Source of the DNA: Bacteroidota bacterium
GTDB taxonomy: Bacteria > Bacteroidota > Bacteroidia > NS11-12g > UBA955
DNA: 64,000 nucleotides
Assembly: GCA_024103355.1 (NCBI GenBank)
Contig: JAGFIU010000036.1
Location: forward strand, 5,001-69,000
Direction of reading: 5' to 3'
The notes under the pieces are model-generated. The model was not told the origin of the DNA, did not search any database, and saw nothing but the letters and a program-made list of their open reading frames with translations. Below are positions 18,869 through 27,561 of this stretch, piece after piece; the stretch's first letter is position 1; each line of letters starts with the position of its first letter. The position numbers were made by a program, and so were the translations under genes.

Positions 18869-18883
18869 TCACTAAAGTAGTGA
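18869..18883. promoter_or_regulatory. Palindrome TCACTA-AAG-TAGTGA over the POT promoter region
   Basis: Perfect inverted repeat 25 bases upstream of the POT start codon. The minus strand of the same stretch contains TACTTTAG, one mismatch from TAnnTTTG. It could be an operator or an mRNA hairpin. Confidence 0.35.
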
Positions 18884-19040
18884 ATTATTTCGAGTTGCTA
18901 AATAACAGTTTAATTCTGAATAATCAGGATTTTTTTGATGGTATTTTGGATGAAACTGATATTGAAAAGCTATGACCAATCAAAAATTAAACTCAATGAG
19001 AAAGATTTGAGAAAAAAGTTTTTTGTAAGAAATAAAAGAT

Positions 19041-19048
19041 TAATTTTG
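19041..19048 (+). promoter_or_regulatory. rpmH promoter -7 element (TAATTTTG)
   Basis: Perfect TAnnTTTG, 23 bases before the rpmH ATG. Confidence 0.55.
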
Positions 19049-19071
19049 CAGTCCTTTTTTGAATCATAGTC

Positions 19072-19230
19072 ATGAAAAGAACATTTCAACCCTCCAATAG
19101 AAAAAGAAGAAATAAGCACGGTTTCAGAGAAAGAATGGCAACCGCTAACGGAAGAAAAGTGCTTGCAGCCCGCAGAAAAAGAGGCAGAAAGAAACTTACT
19201 GTTTCTTGCGAAGCCAGACACAAAAGATAA
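19072..19230 (+). CDS. rpmH: 50S ribosomal protein L34
   Basis: A 52-residue, strongly basic protein beginning [19 protein letters not shown] and continuing [20 protein letters not shown], the standard L34 pattern. The short tail VSCEARHKR follows the conserved region. It is a structural part of the large ribosomal subunit. It heads the conserved rpmH-rnpA-yidD block. Confidence 0.98.
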   Translation: MKRTFQPSNRKRRNKHGFRERMATANGRKVLAARRKRGRKKLTVSCEARHKR

Positions 19231-19256
19231 TTAACAGCTCTTTATGAGATTGTGTC

Positions 19257-19649
19257 GTGGATTATTCTTTTGGCAAAAACGAGAAACTTTGCAGTAAAAA
19301 AGATATTCAAACAGTGTTTGAAAAGGGTGAGAAGTTTGCTTCTTACCCTTTCTTTTTTGTATATAATCCAATTATTGAAAACAATCAAAATCCGGTCAAA
19401 GTATTAATAACAGTATCCAAAAAAAAATTCAAAAGAGCTGTTGATCGAAATCGTATCAAGCGTTTGTGCAGAGAAGCTTACCGACTGAATAAATCAATAT
19501 TGAAAGAGAGTTTCAAAGAGAAAACACAGGGCATCCATCTTGCTATTCATTATATAGCAAACACCGAAAAACCTGTTGACCTGATTATGGAAAACATGAA
19601 AAAATCACTAACCCAACTAAGTCATGAAATTAAAAAAAATATTGGCTAA
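19257..19649 (+). CDS. rnpA: Ribonuclease P protein component
   Basis: Basic protein subunit that helps the RNase P RNA trim tRNA 5' leaders. The signature [18 protein letters not shown] is at about residues 60-77. The N-terminal [22 protein letters not shown] is typical. The start is GTG at 19257; no in-frame ATG lies closer. It lies 26 bases after rpmH and overlaps yidD by 26 bases. Confidence 0.96.
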   Translation: MDYSFGKNEKLCSKKDIQTVFEKGEKFASYPFFFVYNPIIENNQNPVKVLITVSKKKFKRAVDRNRIKRLCREAYRLNKSILKESFKEKTQGIHLAIHYIANTEKPVDLIMENMKKSLTQLSHEIKKNIG

Positions 19650-19851
19650 ACCTTTCATCTGGTTGGTTAGGCTTTACCAAATTCTCATTTCCCCACTATT
19701 GCCAAACTCATGTCGATTTGACCCTACCTGTTCGGAATATAGTATTCAAGCATTTAATAAATATGGACTTTTCAAAGGGTTTATACTATCTATAAAACGA
19801 ATTTTACGCTGCCATCCGTGGGGTGGACACGGACACGACCCTGTTCCATGA
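19624..19851 (+). CDS. yidD: Membrane protein insertion efficiency factor YidD
   Basis: A 75-residue protein with the family pattern [28 protein letters not shown] and the ending [14 protein letters not shown]. The conserved Cys residues and the amphipathic N-terminal helix are present. It helps YidC-dependent insertion at the inner membrane. It overlaps rnpA, the usual arrangement. yidC itself is not in the window. Confidence 0.96.
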   Translation: MKLKKILAKPFIWLVRLYQILISPLLPNSCRFDPTCSEYSIQAFNKYGLFKGFILSIKRILRCHPWGGHGHDPVP

Positions 19852-19903
19852 ATCAATCTTGGCAAGAAGCTGAAGTTAATTAAAGTATTTTCACCTTTAT
19901 TAA

Positions 19904-21250
19904 CTATCTAAGAATTAGAAACCGGCTTATTGAATGTGCTATTTCATTATTTAAATCAAGATAATACATTCCATTTGCCAGCAAAGATGTATTTAATATC
20001 AATAAATTACCCGAAGGATAAATTTCTATTTCCATTTTCTGACCAAGTTGATTATAAAGCACTACTTGTATCTGAAATTTAGCAGACTCAATAGGTAATT
20101 CAATAACTAATTTATTCTGCGAGGGATTAGGGTAGCATTGAATTGTATTATCCCATTTTATTGAGGGAAGTACATTCGTATTAAAGTAACTCTCAGCAAA
20201 ACCAATATCCCAAAAATACCCCGCTAAGGAAACAATGTTAGCTGTATCCCGTCCTGTATACCACATTTTAAACTTGTTATCTGAATTATCGTAAACTACA
20301 CTCGGATGCGAAGCCCAATATCTATCCCATTGCCCATTTGACCCAATTTGCAAAACAGGGTTTCTTGTAGATTTTGTCCAAAATATTCCATCCACTGACA
20401 CAGCGTAACCAACCTGAAAATTTTCAATACCCCATTGATCGAGTGCAGAATAAAACATGTGGTACATATTATTGATTTTGACAACACTAGGTTCTGCTAT
20501 ACTAGCAGAATCCCAATTTAATTGCTCGCCTGCAATCAAAACCGGATTGGGATAAATAGACCAATCAATGCCATCATTTGAGGTAGCATAACCAATATTC
20601 CCCTTTCCATCCGTTGGTTGCCCATTTAATATTAGGTCAGGTGCTGTAAACCACATTTTATATATCCCTTCATCTAATATGACACTGGGACTTGAAACAA
20701 AGGAGTTAAACCAGGAAGAGTCTGCTCCGGGTATCAACACAGGGTTCTGCGAATATCTTGTCCAATGAATCCCATCAGGTGAGGTTGCATAACCAAACTT
20801 ATGGTCATTTATCGGCACACACATTAACTTTCTCCCTGCATACCACATCTTATATCGTTCATGGGAGGGTGCAGATAGATCTTTTATTACGGTTGGTGTC
20901 TCAATTCCATCAGAATCAAATTTTGAAGTATCCGGGTTTATATCAAAGACAGGATTATCATTATATTCAGACCAAGTGATTCCGTCTAGAGACCATGCAT
21001 AACCAATTCTAACTCTCGGACATAAATCTGAAGAGTCAATCCAACCACTCCCCGAAAACCACATTTTAAATGTATCATTATCCTTTATAACAGATGCATC
21101 TGCTGCTGCCAAACCTTTCCAATCCGGATAGGCGCTACTTCTGTGTAGTACAGGAATAGAATGTTTCATCCATATTTCTTGGGCAGGAGACATTATATTA
21201 TTAAATGCAAGCAAAACGAATAGTAACAAAAAGAATTTATGGTTTCGCAT
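19904..21250 (-). CDS. Secreted five-bladed beta-propeller protein (glycosidase-like) with T9SS sorting domain
   Basis: A 448-residue exported protein with a signal peptide (FFLLLFVLLAFNNIMSPAQE). Blades repeat: five copies of [FY][KH]M[WF][FY] (FKMWFSG, YKMWYAG, YKMWFTA, YHMFYSA, FKMWYTG) and four copies of YAxSxDGIxW...NPV. This resembles the five-bladed folds of GH43/GH32/GH130-type glycosidases. I cannot assign catalytic acids, so it may be a binding protein. A type A T9SS sorting domain (IQCYPNPSQNKLVI ... GMYYLDL) ends it. No clear promoter element was found. Confidence 0.72.
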   Translation of the reverse strand: MRNHKFFLLLFVLLAFNNIMSPAQEIWMKHSIPVLHRSSAYPDWKGLAAADASVIKDNDTFKMWFSGSGWIDSSDLCPRVRIGYAWSLDGITWSEYNDNPVFDINPDTSKFDSDGIETPTVIKDLSAPSHERYKMWYAGRKLMCVPINDHKFGYATSPDGIHWTRYSQNPVLIPGADSSWFNSFVSSPSVILDEGIYKMWFTAPDLILNGQPTDGKGNIGYATSNDGIDWSIYPNPVLIAGEQLNWDSASIAEPSVVKINNMYHMFYSALDQWGIENFQVGYAVSVDGIFWTKSTRNPVLQIGSNGQWDRYWASHPSVVYDNSDNKFKMWYTGRDTANIVSLAGYFWDIGFAESYFNTNVLPSIKWDNTIQCYPNPSQNKLVIELPIESAKFQIQVVLYNQLGQKMEIEIYPSGNLLILNTSLLANGMYYLDLNNEIAHSISRFLILR

Positions 21251-21329
21251 CTTGTAGAATATTAAGTATGTAGTTTATGGATATTGATGATATTTTACTG
21301 AATCAGAGTATTTATCAGGTTCTTTGGCA

Positions 21330-21998
21330 TCATTTAGGCTTAATGCTTGAAAATACTAAGTCATTAAGAAATTCTATTATCTCGTTCTCCTGATTATTCT
21401 TACTAAAGTCCGTAAGAGAGGGAAGATTATGCATAAAGAAATTTTGGAAATGAGCAATCTCTATGATTGTGGATGCTAATGATTTTGGATATTTATAATT
21501 GGGATTATATTCTAAAATAATATTTCCAATGAGGGTGCTTAACTCTTTATAGGGAAGAAAGAAATCTTGTTTATGGTTTTCTTCTGCTTGTTTAGTTAAA
21601 TAAGTCTTGGAACCTTCAGAAACGATGATTGGATGTAGCAAACTCTCGTCAATATAACTAGTTTGTTCATCATCTTCAACCGGTTCTGTTAATAATGAAA
21701 TTATCTTTTTTAACTTTAGCGTTGGGTCATTTATGTTTTTTGTTTGGGTTTTGATTCTATACTCCAACCACCCAAAATACCATGATGTAATATAAATTAG
21801 CAGCTTATGTTTATTCTCAAAATAACGATATATACCTGCTTCTGTGGTTCCTATCTCTTCGGCCAATTTCTTAAATGTGAAACTCTCAAATCCAACCTTA
21901 TAGATAAATTCTACACTATGTTTGAGAATTTTCTTTCCAAGTACTGTGTCCTCCGGGTTTCGGATAAACAGCCTTTCATTTATTCTGACACTAATCAT
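21330..21998 (-). CDS. TetR/AcrR-family transcriptional regulator
   Basis: A 222-residue DNA-binding protein. The N-terminal helix-turn-helix reads FESFTFKKLAEEIGTTEAGIYRYFENKHKLL, the standard TetR pattern. The C-terminal ligand/dimer domain is not recognisable. The frame is open to a TTG at 22034, but that codon lies inside a TACTTTTG promoter element (22032-22039), so I use ATG 21998. It is divergent from the DedA gene, and palindromes lie in the shared 152-base region, so it may regulate itself and the membrane-gene operon. Confidence 0.85.
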   Translation of the reverse strand: MISVRINERLFIRNPEDTVLGKKILKHSVEFIYKVGFESFTFKKLAEEIGTTEAGIYRYFENKHKLLIYITSWYFGWLEYRIKTQTKNINDPTLKLKKIISLLTEPVEDDEQTSYIDESLLHPIIVSEGSKTYLTKQAEENHKQDFFLPYKELSTLIGNIILEYNPNYKYPKSLASTIIEIAHFQNFFMHNLPSLTDFSKNNQENEIIEFLNDLVFSSIKPK

Positions 21999-22031
21999 TC
22001 TTGAGAATACATTAAGGATTAGAAAGTACAG

Positions 22032-22039
22032 CAAAAGTA
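22032..22039 (-). promoter_or_regulatory. TetR gene promoter -7 element (TACTTTTG)
   Basis: Perfect TAnnTTTG on the minus strand, 33 bases before ATG 21998. Confidence 0.5.
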
Positions 22040-22052
22040 GTTAAATTTTTAT

Positions 22053-22080
22053 CGAAAATCTTTCGTGATAGTAATACTAT
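22053..22080. promoter_or_regulatory. Candidate TetR operator: two adjacent palindromes
   Basis: CGAAA-ATC-TTTCG (22053-22065) and ATAGTA-A-TACTAT (22068-22080) are both perfect. They lie between the two divergent -7 elements, the first at about the -33 region of the tetR promoter. This placement fits an autoregulatory operator. Confidence 0.35.
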
Positions 22081-22097
22081 TATTTTGTTGAATTTTA

Positions 22098-22105
22098 TAC
22101 TTTTG
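22098..22105 (+). promoter_or_regulatory. Promoter -7 element (TACTTTTG) for the DedA-DUF456-zinc finger-TerC genes
   Basis: Perfect TAnnTTTG, 45 bases before the DedA ATG. Confidence 0.5.
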
Positions 22106-22150
22106 CGCCACTAAAATTTGGTTAGCAAGAAATCACAAGGAAAGTAAGAA

Positions 22151-22795
22151 ATGGAGTTAATTTTTGATTCATTACAGCAGTTAATAGACCCGAATTGGAT
22201 AATGAAAAATGGTGGTCTCTATTTGGTATTACTGATTTTATTTATTGAGACCGGATTAATTTTTGGTTTTTTCTTACCGGGAGACCCGCTGTTATTTATT
22301 TCAGGGATGGTTATTGCATCGGTAAATGAGGCGCAGCCTCCGTTTGAAAATCCCCTTTTTAACCTCCCATTTTGGATGGCACTTTTTGCTTTTTCTACAA
22401 TTCTTGGGAATTATTTTGGATATTGGTTTGGTTACAAATTCAAACATGTGGTAAATCGAGAGGAAGACACATGGTTTCTAAAAAGAAAACATGTTCAGAC
22501 TGCCCATGAATTTTATGAAAAAAAAGGGGGATTTGCTATTGGGATTGCACGGTTTCTACCTATTGTCAGAACCTTTGCACCGATTATTGCAGGTTCTGTG
22601 GGGATGGACTTTAAAAAGTTTTCTTTTTATAATATTATAGGTGCTATTATCTGGGTGGGTGTCATTGTATCTTTAGGGTATATTCTCGGAGAAAATACTT
22701 GGGTTAAGAATAACTTGGAATTTATTATTCTTGGAATTGTCTTGTTAGTTACAGCACCGGTATTGATAAAATTATTCATAAAGAAGAGTCGATGA
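22151..22795 (+). CDS. DedA-family inner-membrane protein (first copy)
   Basis: A 214-residue VTT-domain protein. The reentrant motif IETGLIFGFFLPGDPLLF lies near residues 32-50. The conserved ARFLPIVRTFAPIIAG near residue 130 carries the essential Arg residues, and a hydrophobic C-terminal helix follows. DedA/VTT proteins are linked to phospholipid or undecaprenyl-phosphate flipping and proton-motive-force homeostasis. It is first in a probable four-gene plus-strand operon of small membrane genes. A second paralogue is at 46448-47098. Confidence 0.9.
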   Translation: MELIFDSLQQLIDPNWIMKNGGLYLVLLILFIETGLIFGFFLPGDPLLFISGMVIASVNEAQPPFENPLFNLPFWMALFAFSTILGNYFGYWFGYKFKHVVNREEDTWFLKRKHVQTAHEFYEKKGGFAIGIARFLPIVRTFAPIIAGSVGMDFKKFSFYNIIGAIIWVGVIVSLGYILGENTWVKNNLEFIILGIVLLVTAPVLIKLFIKKSR

Positions 22796-22830
22796 CGATT
22801 TATACTATAGCAAGGAGTAGCTTTAGCTAA

Positions 22831-23334
22831 ATGGAGTATATTTTAATTGCTTTGGGTGCAATATGTTGCTTAATCGGAATATTGGGGAGTTTTTTACCAA
22901 TCCTTCCCGGCTTACCAATCAGTTGGCTTGGCTTATTATTAATCTATTTTATACCTGAAATGGAATTTGACTATTGGTTTCTTGGTATTACGTTAGCTGT
23001 TACTTTGCTGCTCTTGATTTTAGGGTATATTATTCCTGCCCAAGGGACTAAGAAGTATGGGGGTAGTAAGGCGGGTCAAATAGGAACAACTCTGGGGTTG
23101 GTCTTGGGTATTTTCATTCCAATTCCCATGGGTATATTGATTGGACCTTTTCTGGGGGCATTTATTGGTGAAGTATTTTTTAACGGTACTGAATCAAAGC
23201 AAGCTCTCAAAGCTGCTATAGGTTCCTTTGTTGGTTTTCTTGCAGGAACCTTCATTAATATCTTGGCAGCATTAGTATTTATGGGATTATTTATACACAA
23301 GATTTGGTCTAATGCTTCCATCATTTTTGATTAA
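22831..23334 (+). CDS. DUF456 family membrane protein
   Basis: A 167-residue hydrophobic protein with about four membrane segments. Gly-rich pairs GSFLPILPGLPISWLGLLLIY (residues ~18-37) and GILIGPFLGAFIGE (~107) match DUF456. Function is unknown. It starts 35 bases after the DedA gene. Confidence 0.82.
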   Translation: MEYILIALGAICCLIGILGSFLPILPGLPISWLGLLLIYFIPEMEFDYWFLGITLAVTLLLLILGYIIPAQGTKKYGGSKAGQIGTTLGLVLGIFIPIPMGILIGPFLGAFIGEVFFNGTESKQALKAAIGSFVGFLAGTFINILAALVFMGLFIHKIWSNASIIFD

Positions 23335-23362
23335 CTAAAACTAATTAATTTAATAATAATAT

Positions 23363-23605
23363 ATGAGATGTCCTAATTGCAATGTATCCTTAGTGATGAG
23401 TGAAAGAAATAAAGTTGAAATAGATTATTGTCCTGAATGTCGAGGAGTATGGCTTGATAGGGGTGAATTGGATAAAATTATTGAACGTTCTAATCAGAAC
23501 ATTCCTCATTATGATAGTTACAATGAAAAGAAAAGCCATCATTCGGAAAACAGTCATTACTACAAAAAGAAAAAAGGATTTTTGGATGACTTGTTTGACT
23601 TTTAA
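23363..23605 (+). CDS. TFIIB-type zinc-finger protein
   Basis: An 80-residue protein with MRCPNCNVSL...IDYCPECRGVWLDRGELDKI, the zf-TFIIB four-Cys zinc ribbon (CxxC, CxxC). The tail is His/Lys-rich (residues ~55-75) and ends in a short acidic/aromatic segment DDLFDF. The role in bacteria is not established. It lies 28 bases after the DUF456 gene. Confidence 0.88.
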   Translation: MRCPNCNVSLVMSERNKVEIDYCPECRGVWLDRGELDKIIERSNQNIPHYDSYNEKKSHHSENSHYYKKKKGFLDDLFDF

Positions 23606-23634
23606 ACTGAAACAAATATTGATAAGTAAATAAT

Positions 23635-24582
23635 ATGATAGTTTGGAGCATTTTTATCGCAATAATTATTGTTGCTTTAGCATTAGATCTAGGAATTTTT
23701 AATCGCAAACCACATGAAATCAGCACAAAAGAGGCTGCTATTTGGACGAGTGTTTGGGTTACATGTGCAATTTTATTTTCGGGGATTATCTACCTATCTT
23801 TTGCTAATCATTGGATTTCAAATCCAACAAACCTAACCCCAACAAATGCAGTTTTAAAATACGTAACCGGATACCTAATTGAATTATCTCTTAGTGTTGA
23901 CAATATTTTCATTATTGCCCTAATTTTTTCCTCGTTTGCTATTCCAAAGAAATATCAGCATGAGGTACTTTTCTATGGTGTATTAGGAGCTATTGTATTT
24001 AGAGCAATAATGATTGTTTTTGGTGTAGCATTAATAACCAAATTTACTTGGATGATTTATGTTTTTGGAGTCTTTTTAATACTCACTTCACTTAGAATGT
24101 TATTGAGCCATAACAAACCTAAAGATCCACATGATTCAAGAATATATAAATGGATTCGAAAAGTCTATCCTGTTTCTCGGAAAGTATATAATGACCATTT
24201 TTTCATCAAAAGAAATGGAATTAAGTTTGCAACACCGCTATTTGTAACACTCGTTATTATTGAGCTAACCGATATCCTTTTTGCATTAGACAGTATTCCA
24301 GCTATTTTGGCAATAACCGCTGACCCCTTCATCGTCTTTAGTTCAAATATTCTTGCAATAATGGGTTTGAGATCAATGTTCTTTCTTATTGTGGGAGCTT
24401 TAGATAAGTTTAAGTATATCAGTTATAGCTTGGTAGTTATTTTGGCTTTTGTTGGTGTAAAGATGTTGATTTCTCATCACGTAAATATTCCTGAATGGTT
24501 ATCTTTGGGAGTCATTGTTTTTTCATTGGCAGGAGGCATGATTGCTTCCAAATATGCAAACACTAAGGCAGTAATAGAATAA
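23635..24582 (+). CDS. TerC/Alx-family integral membrane protein
   Basis: A 315-residue protein with about nine membrane helices. Conserved acidic motifs within the helices are ELSLSVDNIFIIALIFSSF (~80-100) and ELTDILFALDSIPAILAI (~205-222), typical of the TerC family. Members are linked to Mn2+ export and protection of membrane proteins during metalation, so metal handling is likely. It ends the plus-strand operon, converging on the ClC gene. Confidence 0.9.
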   Translation: MIVWSIFIAIIIVALALDLGIFNRKPHEISTKEAAIWTSVWVTCAILFSGIIYLSFANHWISNPTNLTPTNAVLKYVTGYLIELSLSVDNIFIIALIFSSFAIPKKYQHEVLFYGVLGAIVFRAIMIVFGVALITKFTWMIYVFGVFLILTSLRMLLSHNKPKDPHDSRIYKWIRKVYPVSRKVYNDHFFIKRNGIKFATPLFVTLVIIELTDILFALDSIPAILAITADPFIVFSSNILAIMGLRSMFFLIVGALDKFKYISYSLVVILAFVGVKMLISHHVNIPEWLSLGVIVFSLAGGMIASKYANTKAVIE

Positions 24583-24624
24583 CAACTCTTTTTCCAATAA
24601 CTTGCATTCAATCTGTATATTCTC

Positions 24625-26496
24625 TCAATTACTCTTTCTCTTGATAAGAGAAACAAGTTTCTGTCCCTGAACCAGCATTTTGAGTTGCTGTCTTCGAAGA
24701 GAAATATGGGATTGTTCTTTCTCAAATTCATTCATATCATTTTTTAGTACAGAGAGAATATGTTGATATGTAATAATTCCAACAATTTTCTTGTCTCTAA
24801 CAACAGGCAGAATATCAACATTATCTTTTGCCATTATCTCAACAACCTTATCTAAAGTTTGGGTTGGTTCTACCATAACATTGTTACGTTTAACAATACT
24901 ATCAATAGCATGATGAATATCATGGTGAGCATTAAACAAATTTGATGAGCTTAAAATTCCTCTATAATTACCATCAGAATCTGAGACAATGAGATAATTG
25001 GGATGTGAGTCAGACTCATTCGTCAGCCAATTTCGTACTTCTCCTATTTCCATATGTTCATTAAGTACCATCCCATGACTTGTTACAATTTGTTCAACGG
25101 TTATTTTACCCAAAACATTGGGTTCATAAGAGTCCGGTGTAACAATACCTCTTCTTGCAATTTTTTCTGTCATAATAGTATTCTCCAATAGGAAGAACGA
25201 GGTAAAATAGGATGCGGTACAGGTTGCCAGAAGAGGTAATAATGCATTTGACTGCCCAGTGGTTTCTAATGCAAAGGCAATAGACGTTAGAAAAGCTCTT
25301 GAAGCGCCTGCAAACATCGCAGCCATACCAACTATAGCAGAGAGTGATAGATTAATTTCTGCTTGAGGAAACCAATACTTGCCAACACTTCCAATAAGTA
25401 TTCCCAATGCACCTCCGATAGTAAGCAATGGTGCCAGCGTTCCTCCTGAGGTTCCGCTACCCAAGGAGATGGCCCAAGACAAAAACTTAAATACACACAA
25501 GGAAACAACAATTTGGATTGTCATAGTTCCGGAAAGTAGATTTGTAATATTACTATAACCCACCCCAAATGTTCGAGGATCAATAAAACCAATTATACCC
25601 ACTGCTATGCCTCCAATTGCAGGCCACCAAGCCCAATGAATAGGCAATTTCTCAAACATATCTTCAATCCAATATACAGTCTTACTCACAATAACTGAGA
25701 TTAGCCCTATCACAATCCCACTAACTGAATAAAATAAGAGTGCATAATTTGATGGGATTGGAATGATGGATGCAATAGGAAAAACTACTCCATCTCCAAA
25801 AAATATGTGATGACCGGCTGCCCCTGTGATACATGCCAGTGATACGGGAATAAACGAACGTGCGGAGAATTCAAATAATAATAATTCTATTGCAAGAAGG
25901 ATTGCAGCTAAAGGACTTCCAAAAATTGCCGACATTCCTGCGGTTGCACCTGCTGCAAGTAATATTTTTCGCTCATTTGGTGTAATTTTGATTAACTGAC
26001 CCAATGTTGAGCCCAATGCACCTCCTGTAGCAATAATAGGCCCTTCTGCTCCAAAAGGTCCTCCCGTACCTATAGAAATAGCAGATGACAAGGGCTTCAA
26101 ATACGTAATGGATGGTTTTATTTTACTCTCATTAGTCAAGATTTGCTCCATTGCCTCTGGAATTCCATGACCTCTAATTGCCTTTGAACCATATAAAGCC
26201 ATTATTCCGACTATCAAACCGCCTATGATAGGTACAATGATTACATAAATTCCGAATTCATGATTTGTAGGCGTTGAATGCGAAAACGAGAATTTCCCGT
26301 AGAAAGAAATATTAGTGATTAAGTCAATAAGATGTACTAATAATTTTGCAATGAAACTAATGAGTATAGCTATCAATATTGCATAAATTGAAAGTCGAAT
26401 CGTTCTCTGTTTATTGTACCTCTTATGAGATGATACATTCTCTCTTAGAAGGGTTGGTGACAAGGAGAGCGAAATCGGGATTCCATTTTTTAACAT
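24625..26496 (-). CDS. ClC-family chloride channel/antiporter with CBS domains
   Basis: A 623-residue inner-membrane protein. The ClC core has the selectivity-filter motifs GHGIPEAM, GTGGPFGAEGPIIATG (with the gating Glu in AEGP) and GTSGGTLAPLL. Two C-terminal CBS domains follow (~residues 455-580, with ILSSSNLFNAHHDI and VDILPVVRDKKIVGIITYQHIL). The gating Glu is present, so proton-coupled exchange is possible. The N-terminal stretch before the first helix (about residue 30) is basic. Confidence 0.93.
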   Translation of the reverse strand: MLKNGIPISLSLSPTLLRENVSSHKRYNKQRTIRLSIYAILIAILISFIAKLLVHLIDLITNISFYGKFSFSHSTPTNHEFGIYVIIVPIIGGLIVGIMALYGSKAIRGHGIPEAMEQILTNESKIKPSITYLKPLSSAISIGTGGPFGAEGPIIATGGALGSTLGQLIKITPNERKILLAAGATAGMSAIFGSPLAAILLAIELLLFEFSARSFIPVSLACITGAAGHHIFFGDGVVFPIASIIPIPSNYALLFYSVSGIVIGLISVIVSKTVYWIEDMFEKLPIHWAWWPAIGGIAVGIIGFIDPRTFGVGYSNITNLLSGTMTIQIVVSLCVFKFLSWAISLGSGTSGGTLAPLLTIGGALGILIGSVGKYWFPQAEINLSLSAIVGMAAMFAGASRAFLTSIAFALETTGQSNALLPLLATCTASYFTSFFLLENTIMTEKIARRGIVTPDSYEPNVLGKITVEQIVTSHGMVLNEHMEIGEVRNWLTNESDSHPNYLIVSDSDGNYRGILSSSNLFNAHHDIHHAIDSIVKRNNVMVEPTQTLDKVVEIMAKDNVDILPVVRDKKIVGIITYQHILSVLKNDMNEFEKEQSHISLRRQQLKMLVQGQKLVSLIKRKSN

Positions 26497-26663
26497 TTAT
26501 TCAATCAATAAAACAGGCTTCAACTATCAGCTAAAACACTTTGCAATATTAATTTTTTCAATAAGGATTACAGCCTTTTGATGTATTTTTTAAATTCATC
26601 TTGATGATGGTTGTACCATTGTCATACCTCTATAGGGTATAGGCGATGAAAATTCCAAATGAA

Positions 26664-26948
26664 TTAACTTTGTGAAAACCATTTCTTTGCGGACTCTCTT
26701 CGGTGTGGACATCCCGGCCAACAACACGGTTGTTTTTTCCCACTCTTAATATCATCTACAAGACGATGAATATGCGCAACCCTTGTTTCTGTTTTCTTCA
26801 CAATGGTTACCCAACAAATCCATTCATTGCGTTGAATAGGAGTCAGTTTGTTCCATTTTTCAATAAGAACTCCTTCTTGTTTCAATGCATTCTCAATATC
26901 ATCTGGTAATACATGAAATATCCCTTGCGCTAATTTTATCTCACTCAT
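26664..26948 (-). CDS. Short YdeI/OmpD-associated-like protein
   Basis: A 94-residue protein with LTPIQRNEWICWVTIVKKTETRVAHIHRLVDDIKSGKKQPCCWPGCPHR; the Trp/Cys-rich ending WPGCPH is a hallmark of a short YdeI-type family. Longer YdeI proteins are associated with stress and peptide resistance. The role of this short form is unknown. A TACTTTTG element lies 52 bases upstream. Confidence 0.7.
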   Translation of the reverse strand: MSEIKLAQGIFHVLPDDIENALKQEGVLIEKWNKLTPIQRNEWICWVTIVKKTETRVAHIHRLVDDIKSGKKQPCCWPGCPHRRESAKKWFSQS

Positions 26949-26999
26949 ATATAACTCTTCTTTAGTTTTTTTTACACTCTTTTCTCACTCTTGAAAAGA

Positions 27000-27007
27000 C
27001 AAAAGTA
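27000..27007 (-). promoter_or_regulatory. Promoter -7 element (TACTTTTG) for the YdeI-like gene
   Basis: Perfect TAnnTTTG on the minus strand, 51 bases before the ATG at 26948. Confidence 0.5.
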
Positions 27008-27020
27008 GCAGTTGTTTGAT

Positions 27021-27560
27021 TCAAATTATAATTTCTTTTCTAATTATCTCTCTAGCCTGCTCCAAGTGCCTTTTCTCATGTGATACGATTATGTCAAGTG
27101 CAATATCCAATGGATAAATGATAGCTTTATTTGCCGGTGAGGAGATCACAATTTTGTTGTTTATTAAACTTGTCATCGCTCTAATTTTTAATGTTAATTC
27201 TTGTTGATGTTCTGTGAACCTAATTACAATATTATCCAACTTATTTTCAAATACAGGTTCCCAAATTGGAAAGGTTTTAATTTTCTTTTTCCTATCCGGT
27301 TGAACTCCTTGTAGGATAGATTTACCAATAAATGAAGGAATAAAATGTAAGTAAGCAAGTTTTGGATTATGATGCTTGCCTTGTAATATTGCATTGAAAG
27401 TCGGATAATAGCTTTCGTTCACTTGTATGATATGTGCTATATTTTGAGCAATGCTCCATGTGTTCGGATTAGGCTTATAGTTGAGCTGTTCGCTATTCAA
27501 ACTTTCAAAGTTTTTCTTGAACAAAAGGGTAATTTCTGATAACTCCTGAGACCAATTCAT
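27021..27560 (-). CDS. DinB-superfamily protein (second copy)
   Basis: A 179-residue protein. NPNTWSIAQNIAHIIQVNESYYP supplies the first conserved His. DIIVSHEKRHLEQAREIIRK near the C terminus supplies the HxxxH pair, a DinB_2 arrangement. Members are metal-dependent thiol-linked enzymes or uncharacterised. It starts 1 base after the methyltransferase stop, so the two are co-transcribed. Confidence 0.82.
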   Translation of the reverse strand: MNWSQELSEITLLFKKNFESLNSEQLNYKPNPNTWSIAQNIAHIIQVNESYYPTFNAILQGKHHNPKLAYLHFIPSFIGKSILQGVQPDRKKKIKTFPIWEPVFENKLDNIVIRFTEHQQELTLKIRAMTSLINNKIVISSPANKAIIYPLDIALDIIVSHEKRHLEQAREIIRKEIII

Positions 27561-27561
27561 A

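Noticed and set aside
19041-19851. Chromosomal origin near rpmH-rnpA-yidD
   Set aside because: No dnaA, no gyrB or dnaN, and no cluster of DnaA boxes seen; this block is often far from oriC in Bacteroidota.
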